Source: Gilliamella sp. Choc5-1
Lineage (GTDB): Bacteria > Pseudomonadota > Gammaproteobacteria > Enterobacterales > Orbaceae
Length of the DNA: 64,000 nt
Assembly: GCF_001690595.1 (NCBI RefSeq)
Contig: NZ_LZHH01000054.1
Location: 1 to 64,000, forward strand
Direction: 5' to 3'
Positions 25,734 through 37,513 of this stretch are shown one piece after another (position 1 is the first letter of the stretch; every line of letters begins with the position of its first letter). Below the pieces are notes generated by a model. The model saw only the letters and a program-made list of their open reading frames with translations. It did not search any database and was not told the origin of the DNA. Both the position numbers and the translations under genes were made by a program.

Positions 25734-28429
25734 GTACAAATTTTTGGCAATTATTAGGCATCGAAAAAACAACTGACACCACGGTTATTCGTCAAGCATA
25801 TCGTGTAAAGTTACCTTTATATCATCCTGAAACGGATCCCGATGGTTTTAAAGCACTGCGTGAAGCGTATGAATCGGCAATGAATTATGCTAAATCGCCC
25901 GAAATAGCTGTTGATGAAATGACAGAGAATTCAGTACAAGCAGCGCCACAACTAACAGAAGAACAAATCAAAGCAAATGAAATTTGCGAGGCTTATCAAG
26001 CACTGTTAACCGATCCAATGCGATGCTATAACATTGATGAATGGCAAAAATTTATCGGTTCATTCTATGACTATCCAATGGCGGTTATTGATTCAGTCAA
26101 ATGGCGACTATTAGAATTAAGTTACGAAACAACAAATATATCGGAGTCATGTGTCAAAATTTTAGCCGATAATTTACGCTGGCGTCAGCAACTCATGACA
26201 CAATTCACTGATGAATATGAAATATATGATAATTATTTAAATCACATTGATCGCGGTGATTTATTTGATTACACATGCTTGCCAACAACCAATAAAACAC
26301 TACAAAATGCAACTATCGATTATATATATAATGCCAAATGGTTATTTTGGGAGCGTAGAGCGGAAAATGTTTATGCATTTTTAGCTCAAGATACCGTTAT
26401 TTATCTTCCTGATGATAAGAAATTTATGCTCGAATTTGCTCATTGGCATAGTACTGCGAGCTTAAAGAATCAATCTATTTTAGATTATGCTTTAAAATGT
26501 ATTGCCGAAGGCGATGAAGACGAAGATATTATTATCGAGTGGAAATATATTGCCGCTATCCAATATACTTTGCTCGAAGACAAACAAAATGCCTTACAAG
26601 CTTGGTTAGAGTTGTATTATTCAGGCCATTATCAACAAAAAGCAGAAAGCTGGATAGCGGGGTGGTGTACTTATTTTGAAAAAAATTACTTTCCATTATT
26701 AGTTATGGCGCTAAATAATAGTTATTGTGTCGCTACCGATAAAACAGAAAACTATTTGCATACTATTCCGCAAATCACAGCAACCACAACAGCACGATTA
26801 GCCGCATTAGAGAATATCGATGAGTATCCAAAAGAAATTGTCGACTTTGTTAACTGGGCCTTGAATATAAGCTGGAGTTATAAACAAGTCTTATCAATAT
26901 TGTTACTCGATGACGGCAATAATCGATTATATCGTTTATACCGACATGCCATTATGTTGCGCCACGGTAATGAAGTATTATTACAAGAAATTTTAGACGA
27001 TCACAGCGATGATCCATTTGAACAATTTATTTTGCAACATTTGCAACGCCAAGCACGACAACATCTTGCATGGCTTGCAGAACTTTCACCCGTGCAAGAA
27101 TTTAAAGCATGGTTATTTGATAATAATGAAAATGCGCAACTTCCACCTCAATTTGATCCCGAAGAGAATGGCAAGCTAGTTTTATATGCCCGTTTATGGC
27201 TAGATAGATTCAGAGATATTCCTGATATTGCTAAATTACATTTATATCAAAGTCTTTCTTATGCAAATATGGAAATGTTTGACTGGATTACGTTCTTAAA
27301 ATTTAATGATTATTATCAACTACCAAAATCTCCAGATCCTTCGGTTATTGCTAATAATAAAGAAGCTTATTGGCAATGGTATCGTTGTTATTTATTAGTA
27401 ATTGCAATTACTTGTAAACCAGTAGAAACAGCAAAATTTCTTCGACAAGAAAATAATACTTTTATTATTGATGAAAATAACCCATTTAAACCATTAATAG
27501 AGATATTTAAGCATGGTAATTGGCAAAATGATACTGAGCTATATAACCTAATTAATAATGATAGTGGACTAATTAATAGTGTTTTAAATAATTATCCAAA
27601 TTCGATTGAATGGTTTATTGATGCGCCTCACCTTATTGATTTTGACGATATTGCGCAAAAAATGGAGTATACATGGGCACAAAAACTGGCAAATAAAAAT
27701 CCAATTTATTTAATGTTGTTATACATAATTGTATTAAATAAACCTGAGCAAAAAAATAAATTAGATACAATGTTACAAGATATTACTGGTGATAATAAAG
27801 AGTTAATAGAAATAGCCAAAGATCTGCAAGATAGTTGGATTATACCATCTTCTAATAGCCAAAAAAAATACAATTATATCAAACAAATTGATAAAATAAT
27901 AATGCTTGCTGAACGTTTGTCTAACTATTACGGTATATGTGATAACGATGAACTTGAAATGTTAGACAAGTTTAAAAACAACAGTGACAATGATTTAGTC
28001 TTACGGCTTTGTGCGGCATTGCTTATAGCAAAACATCGTGAAAATCGACAAATACTGGAATCACAGCCATTACCTAAAAATAAATGGTGGCAGTTTTGGC
28101 GTTGGAAAGGGCGAACTAATATAAAAGGTTTTATTATACAATTATGTTGTAGCTTCATTGTGTTAGGATTGATGACCGTATTTAACAACAATTTTGAATT
28201 GAATAGTCCTACTTTTTCTATGATTTGTTATTCTATTGCTGTAACCAATATGGTTTTTGCTTTAAAACGACGTTTTAATGATATCGATAAAGGTGAACCG
28301 ATCATCGGTTTTGTGGCCGAAATATTGGCTTCTATCTTCTTTTTTGCGCCATTTTGGGTTTCTGGTGTCAAATACACTAACCGTTTTGGACCACCGGTAG
28401 AAGAAACAACCAAAGAAAAGGAAAAGTAA
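25730..28429 (+). CDS. large membrane-anchored J-domain protein (DjlB/DjlC-like)
   Basis: Probable co-chaperone of HscC. The start at 25730 (ATG overlapping the previous stop) is preferred. The N-terminal J-like domain (about 5-50) reads FWQLLGIEKTTDTTVIRQAY, then YHPETDPDGFKALREAYESA; the usual HPD is HPE here (residues 32-34). A long helical middle part (about 90-780) follows. The C-terminus has three hydrophobic segments (IIQLCCSFIVLGLMTVF; MICYSIAVTNMVFAL; AEILASIFFFAPFWV) that should anchor it in the inner membrane. At 899 aa it is longer than the E. coli DjlB/DjlC proteins. Confidence 0.85.
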   Translation: MSTNFWQLLGIEKTTDTTVIRQAYRVKLPLYHPETDPDGFKALREAYESAMNYAKSPEIAVDEMTENSVQAAPQLTEEQIKANEICEAYQALLTDPMRCYNIDEWQKFIGSFYDYPMAVIDSVKWRLLELSYETTNISESCVKILADNLRWRQQLMTQFTDEYEIYDNYLNHIDRGDLFDYTCLPTTNKTLQNATIDYIYNAKWLFWERRAENVYAFLAQDTVIYLPDDKKFMLEFAHWHSTASLKNQSILDYALKCIAEGDEDEDIIIEWKYIAAIQYTLLEDKQNALQAWLELYYSGHYQQKAESWIAGWCTYFEKNYFPLLVMALNNSYCVATDKTENYLHTIPQITATTTARLAALENIDEYPKEIVDFVNWALNISWSYKQVLSILLLDDGNNRLYRLYRHAIMLRHGNEVLLQEILDDHSDDPFEQFILQHLQRQARQHLAWLAELSPVQEFKAWLFDNNENAQLPPQFDPEENGKLVLYARLWLDRFRDIPDIAKLHLYQSLSYANMEMFDWITFLKFNDYYQLPKSPDPSVIANNKEAYWQWYRCYLLVIAITCKPVETAKFLRQENNTFIIDENNPFKPLIEIFKHGNWQNDTELYNLINNDSGLINSVLNNYPNSIEWFIDAPHLIDFDDIAQKMEYTWAQKLANKNPIYLMLLYIIVLNKPEQKNKLDTMLQDITGDNKELIEIAKDLQDSWIIPSSNSQKKYNYIKQIDKIIMLAERLSNYYGICDNDELEMLDKFKNNSDNDLVLRLCAALLIAKHRENRQILESQPLPKNKWWQFWRWKGRTNIKGFIIQLCCSFIVLGLMTVFNNNFELNSPTFSMICYSIAVTNMVFALKRRFNDIDKGEPIIGFVAEILASIFFFAPFWVSGVKYTNRFGPPVEETTKEKEK

Positions 28430-28436
28430 ACAAAAT

Positions 28437-28471
28437 AAAGCCCTGTTTTTTATCTCTAAAAAGAGGGCTTT
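28437..28471. terminator. bidirectional terminator between the J-protein gene and hscC
   Basis: AAAGCCCT (28437-28444) / AGGGCTTT (28464-28471), followed by T-rich sequence on the plus strand and preceded by an A-rich run. It serves two convergent genes. Confidence 0.8.
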
Positions 28472-28494
28472 TTATATTTTTTAAATTTTATTGG

Positions 28495-30183
28495 TTATCT
28501 ATTCAGATCTTGTAGATTAGATTCAATTTCACAACGAATTTCGTTAATTTCTTCAGGATTTTGTCTATTTAATGCTTCCATAAAAACTTCGATATATGAT
28601 CCAATTAATAGTCGTTCATCACCCAATGATTGTGCCCATGCACGTTCTAGCCTTGCCAATAAAGTACGATTCGACATTTCGTCGCGAGGGTGAATTTTAA
28701 GTGCTTTCAAGCGATCATGACTTTCTTGTTTTTGTTTATCTGTTAATCCAATTGGACTATGATCAATAACTTTGCCATGTTGTTTACCTGTTTCAAGCAA
28801 AACAACGTCTACTTCTAATAAGCCATTTAGATCATAGCTAAAGCGGACATCAATTCCTTGTGTTCTTTCCATTGGCGTTAGGGGCACTTCAAACTCATCA
28901 ATTAAAACATTATTTTCAACGCGTGGATTTTCACCTTGATAAACCGAAATACATATCACTTTTTGCTGAGGGTGCGTTGTGTAAAATGTTTTTACTTTTG
29001 ATGTCGGTACAATGGTATTACGTTCAATAATGGGGGAAAATAACCCACTGACATTATTTGAACAACTTTCAATCCCTAGCGTATAAGGGCACACATCAGT
29101 TAAAATGACTTCTTCAACATCGGCATTTCGCAATCGACAAGCCGCTTGAACTGCGGCTCCTTGTGCAACAATCGTTGTCGGATTGATATGGCGATACGGT
29201 AATTTACCAAATAATTTGGTCACTAGCTCACGTACCACACCCAATTGTGATGATCCACCCACTAATACAATATGTTCAAGCTGATTAGGCTTTAAGCGTG
29301 CATCACTTAATGCCTGTTCAATTGGTGCTCGTAGGCGATTAAGAAGTGGTAACCATAACATTTTTGCTCGGCTTTCGTTTAAGGAAAATTGCCACTGCTT
29401 ATCTTGCCAAACCCAAGTTAAGGTGTGTGATTGTTCACCATTTAATTGACATTTTAGTTGTTCGGCTAAATCTAATAAGCGAGCATAATCATCGGTCGGA
29501 ATATCTTGCTTTTTAAGGTTCCATTCACTTAAGCAAGCTTTAACAAGCTCTTGGGTAAAATCTTCACCACCTAAATAGTTATCACCAGCAGAAGCGTGCA
29601 CTTCAATAATCGGCATGGCATATTCAAGTACAGTCACATCAAATGTGCCACCACCTAAATCAAATACTAATGTATTGCCCGATTGTTCTTCGTGTAATCC
29701 ATATGCCATGGCAGCGGCGGTTGGTTCATTAATTAAACGCACTGCATTTAATCCTGCTAACTCAGCTGCGAACCTAGTTTGCTTGCGCTGTTCATCATTA
29801 AAATAAGCAGGAACCGAAATAACCACATCACGAATTTCTTGTTTTAAAAACGCTTCGGCATCAGCTTTAAGTGATTTTAAAACCATGGCTGAAAGTTCAG
29901 TCGGTGTAAACTTTTTGTCTCCTAATTCAAACACTTTATTTGAGCCTAAAAAACGTTTAAAAGCCGCTGCACTACGATTGGGATGTGTAGTTAAACGAGA
30001 CAACGCTGCGTGTCCAACTAAAATAGAATCGTCTTCATCAACACTTACTGCAGATGGTGTAACAACTTCACCAATTGAATTAGGAATAAGAACTGGTTTG
30101 CCATCTTGCCAAATACAAATTAAACTGTTTGTCGTACCTAAATCAATACCGATTGGATAATGCATAAACTCACTGAATAACAT
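28495..30183 (-). CDS. hscC: Hsp70-family chaperone HscC
   Basis: A specialised DnaK homologue (Hsc62 in E. coli) working with DjlB/DjlC-type J proteins. The 562 aa contain the actin-like ATPase (IGIDLGTTNSLICIWQDGKP; VFDLGGGTFDVTVLEYA; RLINEPTAAAMAYGL) and a short substrate-binding part (SFDV-like region, EVPLTPMERTQGIDVRFSYD). The lid is short compared with DnaK, as in HscC. An alternative start at 30165 would trim six residues. It is convergent with the DUF1266/J-protein operon, so it has its own promoter. Confidence 0.95.
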   Translation of the reverse strand: MLFSEFMHYPIGIDLGTTNSLICIWQDGKPVLIPNSIGEVVTPSAVSVDEDDSILVGHAALSRLTTHPNRSAAAFKRFLGSNKVFELGDKKFTPTELSAMVLKSLKADAEAFLKQEIRDVVISVPAYFNDEQRKQTRFAAELAGLNAVRLINEPTAAAMAYGLHEEQSGNTLVFDLGGGTFDVTVLEYAMPIIEVHASAGDNYLGGEDFTQELVKACLSEWNLKKQDIPTDDYARLLDLAEQLKCQLNGEQSHTLTWVWQDKQWQFSLNESRAKMLWLPLLNRLRAPIEQALSDARLKPNQLEHIVLVGGSSQLGVVRELVTKLFGKLPYRHINPTTIVAQGAAVQAACRLRNADVEEVILTDVCPYTLGIESCSNNVSGLFSPIIERNTIVPTSKVKTFYTTHPQQKVICISVYQGENPRVENNVLIDEFEVPLTPMERTQGIDVRFSYDLNGLLEVDVVLLETGKQHGKVIDHSPIGLTDKQKQESHDRLKALKIHPRDEMSNRTLLARLERAWAQSLGDERLLIGSYIEVFMEALNRQNPEEINEIRCEIESNLQDLNR

Positions 30184-30270
30184 AATAATTTCACATTGTT
30201 TAGATTATATACTAATGATCACTGGAATTGCAAAAATCAGCTAAACACTTAGTAATAAACGATTTATAAA

Positions 30271-31605
30271 CTACTTATCGATTTTAGTAATTTGACTAAC
30301 AATACTGCCTTTTTTTAGCTTTGTAATAATTAATTCACCAACAGCTACTTGTTCAGGAAAGCGAACCACTGTGTTATTTTGATTTGTCGTAACAGAATAA
30401 CCTCGTTCAAGAGTAGCTAACGGACTAACGTTGTTAAGTTGAGAGGTTTGTAAAACAAATTGATGTTGTGATTTTATTAACTTTTGTTTAATTAAATTAA
30501 TTAATTGTTGCTGTTTTTGCCAAGTAAGTTGCCCTAAATAGGTAATATTATTTTGTGGAGATACTCGTAATAGTCTTTTATCGAGTGAATTATGGCGATT
30601 TGATAGTCTGAGAAAATATTGCTGAATATTTTCAGATAATGAATGGCGATAAGCTAAAAGTTGATTTAATTGTTTTTCTAGCTTTGTTTGTGGATGTTGA
30701 GTCTGTAATTGGTGTCGCCATTTATTGAGCTTTTCTCGGCATTGCATTAAATAATAATCCATTGCCATGGATAAATGCTGCTGTTGAACTTGCAAGCGCT
30801 TAACTTGCGCTAGGCTATCTTGGCTAACTAGTTCGGCAGCAGCCGATGGTGTTGCCGCTCTAACATCAGCAACAAAATCAGCAATGGTAAAATCAATTTC
30901 ATGCCCAACGGCACTGACAATCGGTAATTGACTTGCAAATATAGCCCTTGCAACGATTTCTTCGTTAAATGACCATAAATCTTCAATCGATCCGCCACCC
31001 CGTCCAACAATTAAGACATCACACTCTTTACGAATGTTGGCGATTTGAATCATTTTGGCAATTTGTTCGGCCGCTTCAATACCTTGTACTTGCGTTGGGT
31101 AGATAACCACATGCAAACTTGGATCACGACGTTTTAATATCTGGCAAATATCATGCAACGCTGCGCCTGTCGACGATGTAATAATCCCCACGGTGCGGAT
31201 ATTTTCAGGAAGTGGCTTTTTATAAATGGCATCAAATATTCCTTCATCTGAAAGCTGTTTCTTTAACTGTTCAAATTTTTGTTGTAATAGTCCTGCACCT
31301 GCAGGCTGAATTTTATCAATAACCAGTTGATATTCACCACGAGCTTCGTACAAGGTTACTGTTGCTCTAACTAAAACCTGTTGCCCATTTTGTGGCGTGA
31401 AACCTGCCCGAAAATTACTGTTGCGAAACATCGCGCAACGAACTTGTGCGCTATCGTCTTTTAACGAAAAATACCAATGACCCGATGAGGGACGCGAAAA
31501 ATTAGAAACTTCGCCCACTAACCAGACCTGCCCAATTGCATCAGACAGTAAATCTTTAACGATTTGATTAAGATCTTTGACCGATAAAACCGAGCTGTTT
31601 TGCAT
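30271..31605 (-). CDS. xseA: exodeoxyribonuclease VII large subunit XseA
   Basis: Catalytic subunit of the single-strand nuclease ExoVII. The 444-aa protein has the N-terminal OB fold (VWLVGEVSNFSRPSSGHWYF), the catalytic core (SSTGAALHDICQILKRRDPS; GRGGGSIEDLWSFNEE; SAVGHEIDFTIADFVADVRA, then TPSAAAEL) and a long coiled-coil C-terminal part. Length matches the family. Leftward, 30 bp after xthA; the small subunit xseB is elsewhere. Confidence 0.97.
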   Translation of the reverse strand: MQNSSVLSVKDLNQIVKDLLSDAIGQVWLVGEVSNFSRPSSGHWYFSLKDDSAQVRCAMFRNSNFRAGFTPQNGQQVLVRATVTLYEARGEYQLVIDKIQPAGAGLLQQKFEQLKKQLSDEGIFDAIYKKPLPENIRTVGIITSSTGAALHDICQILKRRDPSLHVVIYPTQVQGIEAAEQIAKMIQIANIRKECDVLIVGRGGGSIEDLWSFNEEIVARAIFASQLPIVSAVGHEIDFTIADFVADVRAATPSAAAELVSQDSLAQVKRLQVQQQHLSMAMDYYLMQCREKLNKWRHQLQTQHPQTKLEKQLNQLLAYRHSLSENIQQYFLRLSNRHNSLDKRLLRVSPQNNITYLGQLTWQKQQQLINLIKQKLIKSQHQFVLQTSQLNNVSPLATLERGYSVTTNQNNTVVRFPEQVAVGELIITKLKKGSIVSQITKIDK

Positions 31606-31635
31606 GTGATGATCCTTTATTACGATGATACAAAT

Positions 31636-32442
31636 TTATATTAAATCAAATTTAGCCCAAATTGGCGCATGGTCTGAGGGTTTGTCCATTGCCCGAATAG
31701 CATAATCAATCCCTGTTTGTTGACAATGTGCTAGCAATTTTTGGCTAGCTAAAATTAGATCAATCCTAAGTCCTGTGTCTGTTTCAAACCCTTTTGAGCG
31801 GTAATCAAACCATGAATATTCTTGCTTTGTTGGATGTTCGTTACGATAAGTATCTATAAAGCCAAGTGACATTAAATTGTTCATCCATTCACGCTCTTGC
31901 GGTAAAAATGAACATTTACCCGTACGAAGCCAACGTTTACGGCTTTCTTCTGAAATACCAATATCTAAATCAGTCGGGCTGATGTTCATATCACCCATAA
32001 TTAAAGTTAATTGATTATTTAATTGATGCTTTTGTAAATGATAAATCAAATCTTGATAAAACTTACGTTTAGCAGGGTATTTACTTTCATGATGTAAACT
32101 TTCACCTTGCGGAAAATAGCCATTAATTATGGTTAAATTGCCTTTATTAGTAGGTAATTGAGCCATAATTAAACGGCATTGTGCTTCATCCCCATCAGTT
32201 GGAAAACCACATTGCACCGACAGCGGTTTTTGCTTTGTTAGTAAAGCAACTCCGTAATGTCCTTTTTGCCCGTGATAGTTTAGGTAATAACCAAATGGTT
32301 CTAGCTCAGCAATAGGAAACTGATCATTATGAACTTTCGTTTCTTGTAAACCAATTACATCTGGCTGATATTTATCAATAATAGCTGCTAATTGGTGAAT
32401 TCGAGCTCGAAGGCTGTTAATATTAAATGAGATAACATTCAT
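31636..32442 (-). CDS. xthA: exonuclease III XthA
   Basis: AP endonuclease/3'-exonuclease of base-excision repair. 268 aa, the same length as the E. coli enzyme. Active-site motifs are clear: [50 protein letters not shown] and the C-terminal [12 protein letters not shown]. Shares a 115-bp divergent promoter region with tyrA, and probably forms an operon with xseA. Confidence 0.97.
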   Translation of the reverse strand: MNVISFNINSLRARIHQLAAIIDKYQPDVIGLQETKVHNDQFPIAELEPFGYYLNYHGQKGHYGVALLTKQKPLSVQCGFPTDGDEAQCRLIMAQLPTNKGNLTIINGYFPQGESLHHESKYPAKRKFYQDLIYHLQKHQLNNQLTLIMGDMNISPTDLDIGISEESRKRWLRTGKCSFLPQEREWMNNLMSLGFIDTYRNEHPTKQEYSWFDYRSKGFETDTGLRIDLILASQKLLAHCQQTGIDYAIRAMDKPSDHAPIWAKFDLI

Positions 32443-32557
32443 GTTGATTTATTGTCTTGTATTTGATGTTCTAAATACGCATCGTACCAAAAATACGTTA
32501 TACTGTTAAGCTATTACAGAAAAAGCAACTCTTTGTGATAATAAGGAACTACCCAAT

Positions 32558-33679
32558 ATGTCTACGGAACTACTTGCCTTACGCGATAAAATCGATGAAG
32601 TTGATCAATCTATTTTATCTTTAATTACAAAGCGATTAGCGTTAGTTGCCGAAGTTGGCGAAGTAAAAAGCAAACATGGCATTCCAATTTATGATCCTAA
32701 ACGTGAAGCCGCTATGCTAGCTAAAAGACGGCAAGAGGCTGAAGAGCAAGGTGTTTCTCCTGCTTTAATTGGAGATATTTTACGCCGTTTAATGCGTGAA
32801 TCTTATATTAGAGAAAACGACAAGGGCTTTAAAAAAGTCTATACGGGCCAAGGTTCCATCGTGATTGTTGGCGGTAATGGACAAATGGGTCGGTTATTTG
32901 CTCGGTTATTTACGCTATCGGGCTATCAGGTTAAAACATTGGGTTCAAAAACGATGCATCAAGCAGCCGAAGTGGTTGCCGATGCAATTGCAGTTATTGT
33001 AACCGTGCCGATCAATAAAACTTGTGACATCATTAAACAATTACCATCATTACCCAAAGATTGTATTTTAACGGATTTTACATCCATAAAAGCCAAGCCT
33101 ATCCAAGCAATGCTTGATAAGCATCAAGGACCTGTTGTTGGTTTGCACCCAATGTTTGGTCCTGATGTGCCAAATTTGGCTAAACAAGTTATTGTTTATT
33201 GTGATGGACGTGAGCAAGCGAAATATCAATGGTTAATTGAGCAAATGCGGATATGGGGCGCCAATTTATGTGCGATTGATGCCAAAGAGCATGATAAATG
33301 TATGTCATTCATTCAAGCATTACGCCATTTTACCTCTTTTTCATATGGTGTTAATTTACAACGTGAACAAGCGGATTTGGAACAACTCATTGCATTATCA
33401 TCACCTATCTATCGGCTTGAACTGATGATGGTTGGACGCCTGTTTGCGCAAGATCCCGAACTTTATGCTGATATTATCATGGCATCTGATGATAACATTG
33501 AATTAATCAAGCGTTATTATAAATGTTTTGGGGAAATGGTAAATTTAATTGAACAACGAGACAAAACTAAGTTTATAAAAAACTTTAATGAAGTTACCCA
33601 GTGGTTTGGCAGTTATGCCGAGCGCTTTATCAAAGAGAGCCAAGGGTTATTAAAATTTGCTAATGATAATCGAGCGTAA
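32558..33679 (+). CDS. tyrA: bifunctional chorismate mutase / prephenate dehydrogenase TyrA
   Basis: Makes 4-hydroxyphenylpyruvate for tyrosine synthesis from chorismate. 373 aa as in E. coli. The N-terminal chorismate mutase helix bundle ([20 protein letters not shown]) spans about 1-90. The NAD-binding prephenate dehydrogenase part follows ([30 protein letters not shown]; the helical C-terminal dimerisation domain). A -10-like TATACT lies at 32499-32504, without a clear -35 box. No TyrR box was found by eye. Confidence 0.97.
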   Translation: MSTELLALRDKIDEVDQSILSLITKRLALVAEVGEVKSKHGIPIYDPKREAAMLAKRRQEAEEQGVSPALIGDILRRLMRESYIRENDKGFKKVYTGQGSIVIVGGNGQMGRLFARLFTLSGYQVKTLGSKTMHQAAEVVADAIAVIVTVPINKTCDIIKQLPSLPKDCILTDFTSIKAKPIQAMLDKHQGPVVGLHPMFGPDVPNLAKQVIVYCDGREQAKYQWLIEQMRIWGANLCAIDAKEHDKCMSFIQALRHFTSFSYGVNLQREQADLEQLIALSSPIYRLELMMVGRLFAQDPELYADIIMASDDNIELIKRYYKCFGEMVNLIEQRDKTKFIKNFNEVTQWFGSYAERFIKESQGLLKFANDNRA

Positions 33680-33702
33680 CTTTATATTAAACGGTATATT
33701 TT

Positions 33703-33720
33703 CCTGAAAGTTTTTTACAA
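33703..33720 (+). repeat. recurrent 18-bp intergenic motif, copy 4
   Basis: CCTGAAAGTTTTTTACAA, between tyrA and glmM, about 110 bp upstream of the glmM start. No good -10 box lies 16-18 bp after TTTACA. Confidence 0.5.
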
Positions 33721-33828
33721 GTTAAAAATATACTTTTTATCAAAAAACAGTGTTATATAGTTTTAGAACAAAGCATTACTGTTTAACAAAGTGGTTAAAA
33801 ATAACAAATGTTAGTATGAGGAAATAGA

Positions 33829-35160
33829 ATGTCTAATCGAAAATATTTTGGTACAGATGGGATTAGAGGGAAAGTTGGACAGTATCCTATCACACCAGAT
33901 TTTGCACTTAAATTAGGTTGGGCAGCAGGTCGTGTACTAGCCAAAGATGGCGTTAAAAAAGTATTAATCGGTAAAGATACTCGTATTTCAGGTTATATGC
34001 TTGAATCAGCCTTAGAAGCAGGGTTTGCCTCGGCAGGTGTTGCTGCTGCCTTTACTGGACCAATGCCAACCCCTGCTATTGCTTATTTAACCCGCACCTT
34101 TCGTGCTGATGCGGGCGTTGTTATTTCTGCTTCACACAATCCTTTTTATGATAATGGTATTAAATTTTTTTCAACCGAAGGAAAAAAACTTGATGATGCC
34201 ATCGAATTAGAAATTGAAGCAGAACTTGAAAAAGAGATCGATTGCGTTGAATCCAAACAACTTGGACGAGCAAGCCGTATCACTGATGCCGCTGGGCGTT
34301 ATATCGAATTTTGTAAAAGCACATTTGATCATAATTTAAGTTTAGCAGGACTTAAAATTGTTGTTGATTGCGCTAATGGCGCCACCTATCACATAGCGCC
34401 AAAAGTATTACGAGAACTTGGCGCACAAGTAATTAAAATTGGCTGTGATCCCGATGGTGTTAACATCAACGAAAACTGTGGCGCAACAGATGTTAAAGCA
34501 CTTGCTAAACGTGTTATTGATGAAAAAGCCAATTTAGGTTTTGCCTTAGATGGCGATGGCGATCGTATTATTATGGTTGATCATAACGGTCAAAAAATTG
34601 ATGGCGATTTAATTATCTATATCATTGCCCGTGAAGCATTAAGGCAAGGTCAATTAAAAGGTGGTGTTGTTGGTACATTAATGAGCAATATGGGGCTTGA
34701 GATAGCACTTAAAAATCTGGGTATTCCTTTTGATCGAGCTAAAGTTGGTGACCGTTATGTGCTTGAAAAGTTAGTTGAGAAGAACTGGCGCCTAGGAGCT
34801 GAAAATTCGGGGCATGTTTTATTATTAGATAAAACCACAACTGGTGATGGCATCATAGCTGGCTTACAGGTATTAGCCGCAATGGTTCGTAATGATATGT
34901 CGTTAGCTGATTTATGCAGTGGTATGACAATGCTGCCACAAGTATTAATTAATGTTCGGTTTTCAGGTGAAAATGATCCATTAAATAGCGCTCAGGTAAA
35001 ATCAGCAATAGCGCAAGCAGAAAAACAACTTGGTAGTAATGGACGAGTGTTGATCCGTAAATCAGGGACAGAACCGCTTATTCGCGTAATGGTGGAAGGA
35101 AATAACGAAACAGAAGTGCAAAATTTGGCTGAGGCTATTGCTATAGCGGTTAAAGCCTAA
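33829..35160 (+). CDS. glmM: phosphoglucosamine mutase GlmM
   Basis: Converts glucosamine-6-phosphate to glucosamine-1-phosphate for cell-wall precursors. The 443-aa protein shows the phosphoserine site ([16 protein letters not shown], Ser102), the Mg loop ([16 protein letters not shown]), the sugar loop ([10 protein letters not shown]) and the C-terminal phosphate loop ([15 protein letters not shown]). AGGAAA precedes the ATG. In E. coli glmM follows folP; here it follows tyrA, and its own promoter must lie in the 149-bp gap. Confidence 0.98.
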   Translation: MSNRKYFGTDGIRGKVGQYPITPDFALKLGWAAGRVLAKDGVKKVLIGKDTRISGYMLESALEAGFASAGVAAAFTGPMPTPAIAYLTRTFRADAGVVISASHNPFYDNGIKFFSTEGKKLDDAIELEIEAELEKEIDCVESKQLGRASRITDAAGRYIEFCKSTFDHNLSLAGLKIVVDCANGATYHIAPKVLRELGAQVIKIGCDPDGVNINENCGATDVKALAKRVIDEKANLGFALDGDGDRIIMVDHNGQKIDGDLIIYIIAREALRQGQLKGGVVGTLMSNMGLEIALKNLGIPFDRAKVGDRYVLEKLVEKNWRLGAENSGHVLLLDKTTTGDGIIAGLQVLAAMVRNDMSLADLCSGMTMLPQVLINVRFSGENDPLNSAQVKSAIAQAEKQLGSNGRVLIRKSGTEPLIRVMVEGNNETEVQNLAEAIAIAVKA

Positions 35161-35293
35161 AAATAGCGTCATTTATACCCATTAATTAAACTATTAACTA
35201 TGCAATATTAGGGGTAAAATGATAATTGAAGTTGTAAATATTTACATAAATTTAGTAAAAAGTGTCTAAATTCTTAATTTAGTTAATCAAAGG

Positions 35294-35322
35294 TTGACTT
35301 AATATAGGCAATTAGGTTTAAA
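35294..35322 (+). promoter_or_regulatory. probable promoter of the atp operon
   Basis: TTGACT (35294-35299), 17-bp spacer, TTTAAA (35317-35322). The -35 is good and the -10 moderate. The leader of about 85 nt contains an inverted repeat GCTTATA / TATAAGC. A perfect TGTAAATATTTACA palindrome lies about 60 bp further upstream. The operon starts with atpB; atpI is missing. Confidence 0.55.
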
Positions 35323-35404
35323 ATAGTAACTTCTTATTGCAGCGATTGCTTATACCTTTTTAAACAAGGCTATAAGCAATGTTTTATTTTTAGGAATAGG
35401 TTAA

Positions 35405-36460
<1,056 letters not shown>

Positions 36461-36484
36461 TAAAAATTTAAGAGGAATCGTGTC

Positions 36485-36955
36485 ATGAATATGAACGCAA
36501 CTCTCCTCGGCCAAGCAATTACATTTGTATTGTTTGTTTGGTTCTGTATGAAGTTTGTTTGGCCTCCTGTTATTGGCGCGATTGAAAAACGCCAAAAAGA
36601 GATAGCCGAAGGACTTGCTTCAGCAGAAACAGCAAAAAAAGATTTGGAATTAGCCAAAGCAAATACATCTGACATAATGCAACAGGCTAAGGTTGAGGCT
36701 AATGCAATTATTGAGCAAGCGAATAAACGCAAAGCAATCATTCTTGAAGAAGCAAAGCAAGAAGCTTCTCGCGAAAAAGAACGAATTGTTGCTCAAGGGC
36801 TTGCCGAAGTAGAAGCTGAACGCAAACGAGCAAGAGAAGAGCTTAAACAGCAAGTCGCTACACTCGCTATTGCTGGTGCAGAAAAAATTATTGAACGTTC
36901 TGTTAATGAAGCCGCAAATAGCGACATCATTGATAAACTCGTAGCTGAACTATAA
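36485..36955 (+). CDS. atpF: ATP synthase F0 subunit b
   Basis: Peripheral stalk subunit, 156 aa as in E. coli. It has one N-terminal membrane helix ([20 protein letters not shown]) and then a long charged coiled coil ([20 protein letters not shown] onwards) that dimerises and reaches subunit delta. The second ATG (Met3) fits equally well as the start. Confidence 0.98.
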   Translation: MNMNATLLGQAITFVLFVWFCMKFVWPPVIGAIEKRQKEIAEGLASAETAKKDLELAKANTSDIMQQAKVEANAIIEQANKRKAIILEEAKQEASREKERIVAQGLAEVEAERKRAREELKQQVATLAIAGAEKIIERSVNEAANSDIIDKLVAEL

Positions 36956-36968
36956 GGAGAATAGAGCA

Positions 36969-37502
36969 ATGGCTGACTTAATTACGATTGCTCGCCCTTA
37001 TGCTAAAGCCGCTTTCGAATTTGCGGTAGAAAATAACAGCATCGAATCATGGCATAAAATGTTAGTGCTAACATCTGAAGTGAGTAAAGATACTCAAATA
37101 AGAAGTGTCTTAACATCTGATATGAAAACTGATTCGGTGGCTAATTTACTCATCAACATCTGTAAAGATGTGTTAGATGAGTTTAGTACTAATTTTATTA
37201 AGATTATGGCTGAAAACAAACGATTATCACTTCTTCCTGAAGTGTTAACCTTGTTTGAACAATATTGTTTAGATAGAGAATCACAAGCAGATGTTGATGT
37301 AATTTCTGCCAGTGAACTAACTAATGAGCAACTTAATAAAATTTCTGTCGCTGTCGAAAAACGTTTATCACGAAAAGTAAAACTAAAATGTCATATAGAT
37401 AAATCGCTCATTTCTGGTTTTATTATTCGTACGGGCGATATGGTTATTGATAGTAGTATCAGAGGGCGTTTAAATCGTTTAAATAACGCTCTACAGTCTT
37501 AA
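36969..37502 (+). CDS. atpH: ATP synthase F1 subunit delta
   Basis: Connects the b dimer to the top of the F1 head. 177 aa, as in E. coli. N-terminal helical domain ([20 protein letters not shown]) and the C-terminal signature [20 protein letters not shown] followed by LNRL. 13 bp after atpF and 11 bp before atpA. Confidence 0.98.
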   Translation: MADLITIARPYAKAAFEFAVENNSIESWHKMLVLTSEVSKDTQIRSVLTSDMKTDSVANLLINICKDVLDEFSTNFIKIMAENKRLSLLPEVLTLFEQYCLDRESQADVDVISASELTNEQLNKISVAVEKRLSRKVKLKCHIDKSLISGFIIRTGDMVIDSSIRGRLNRLNNALQS

Positions 37503-37513
37503 GGGGACTGATA

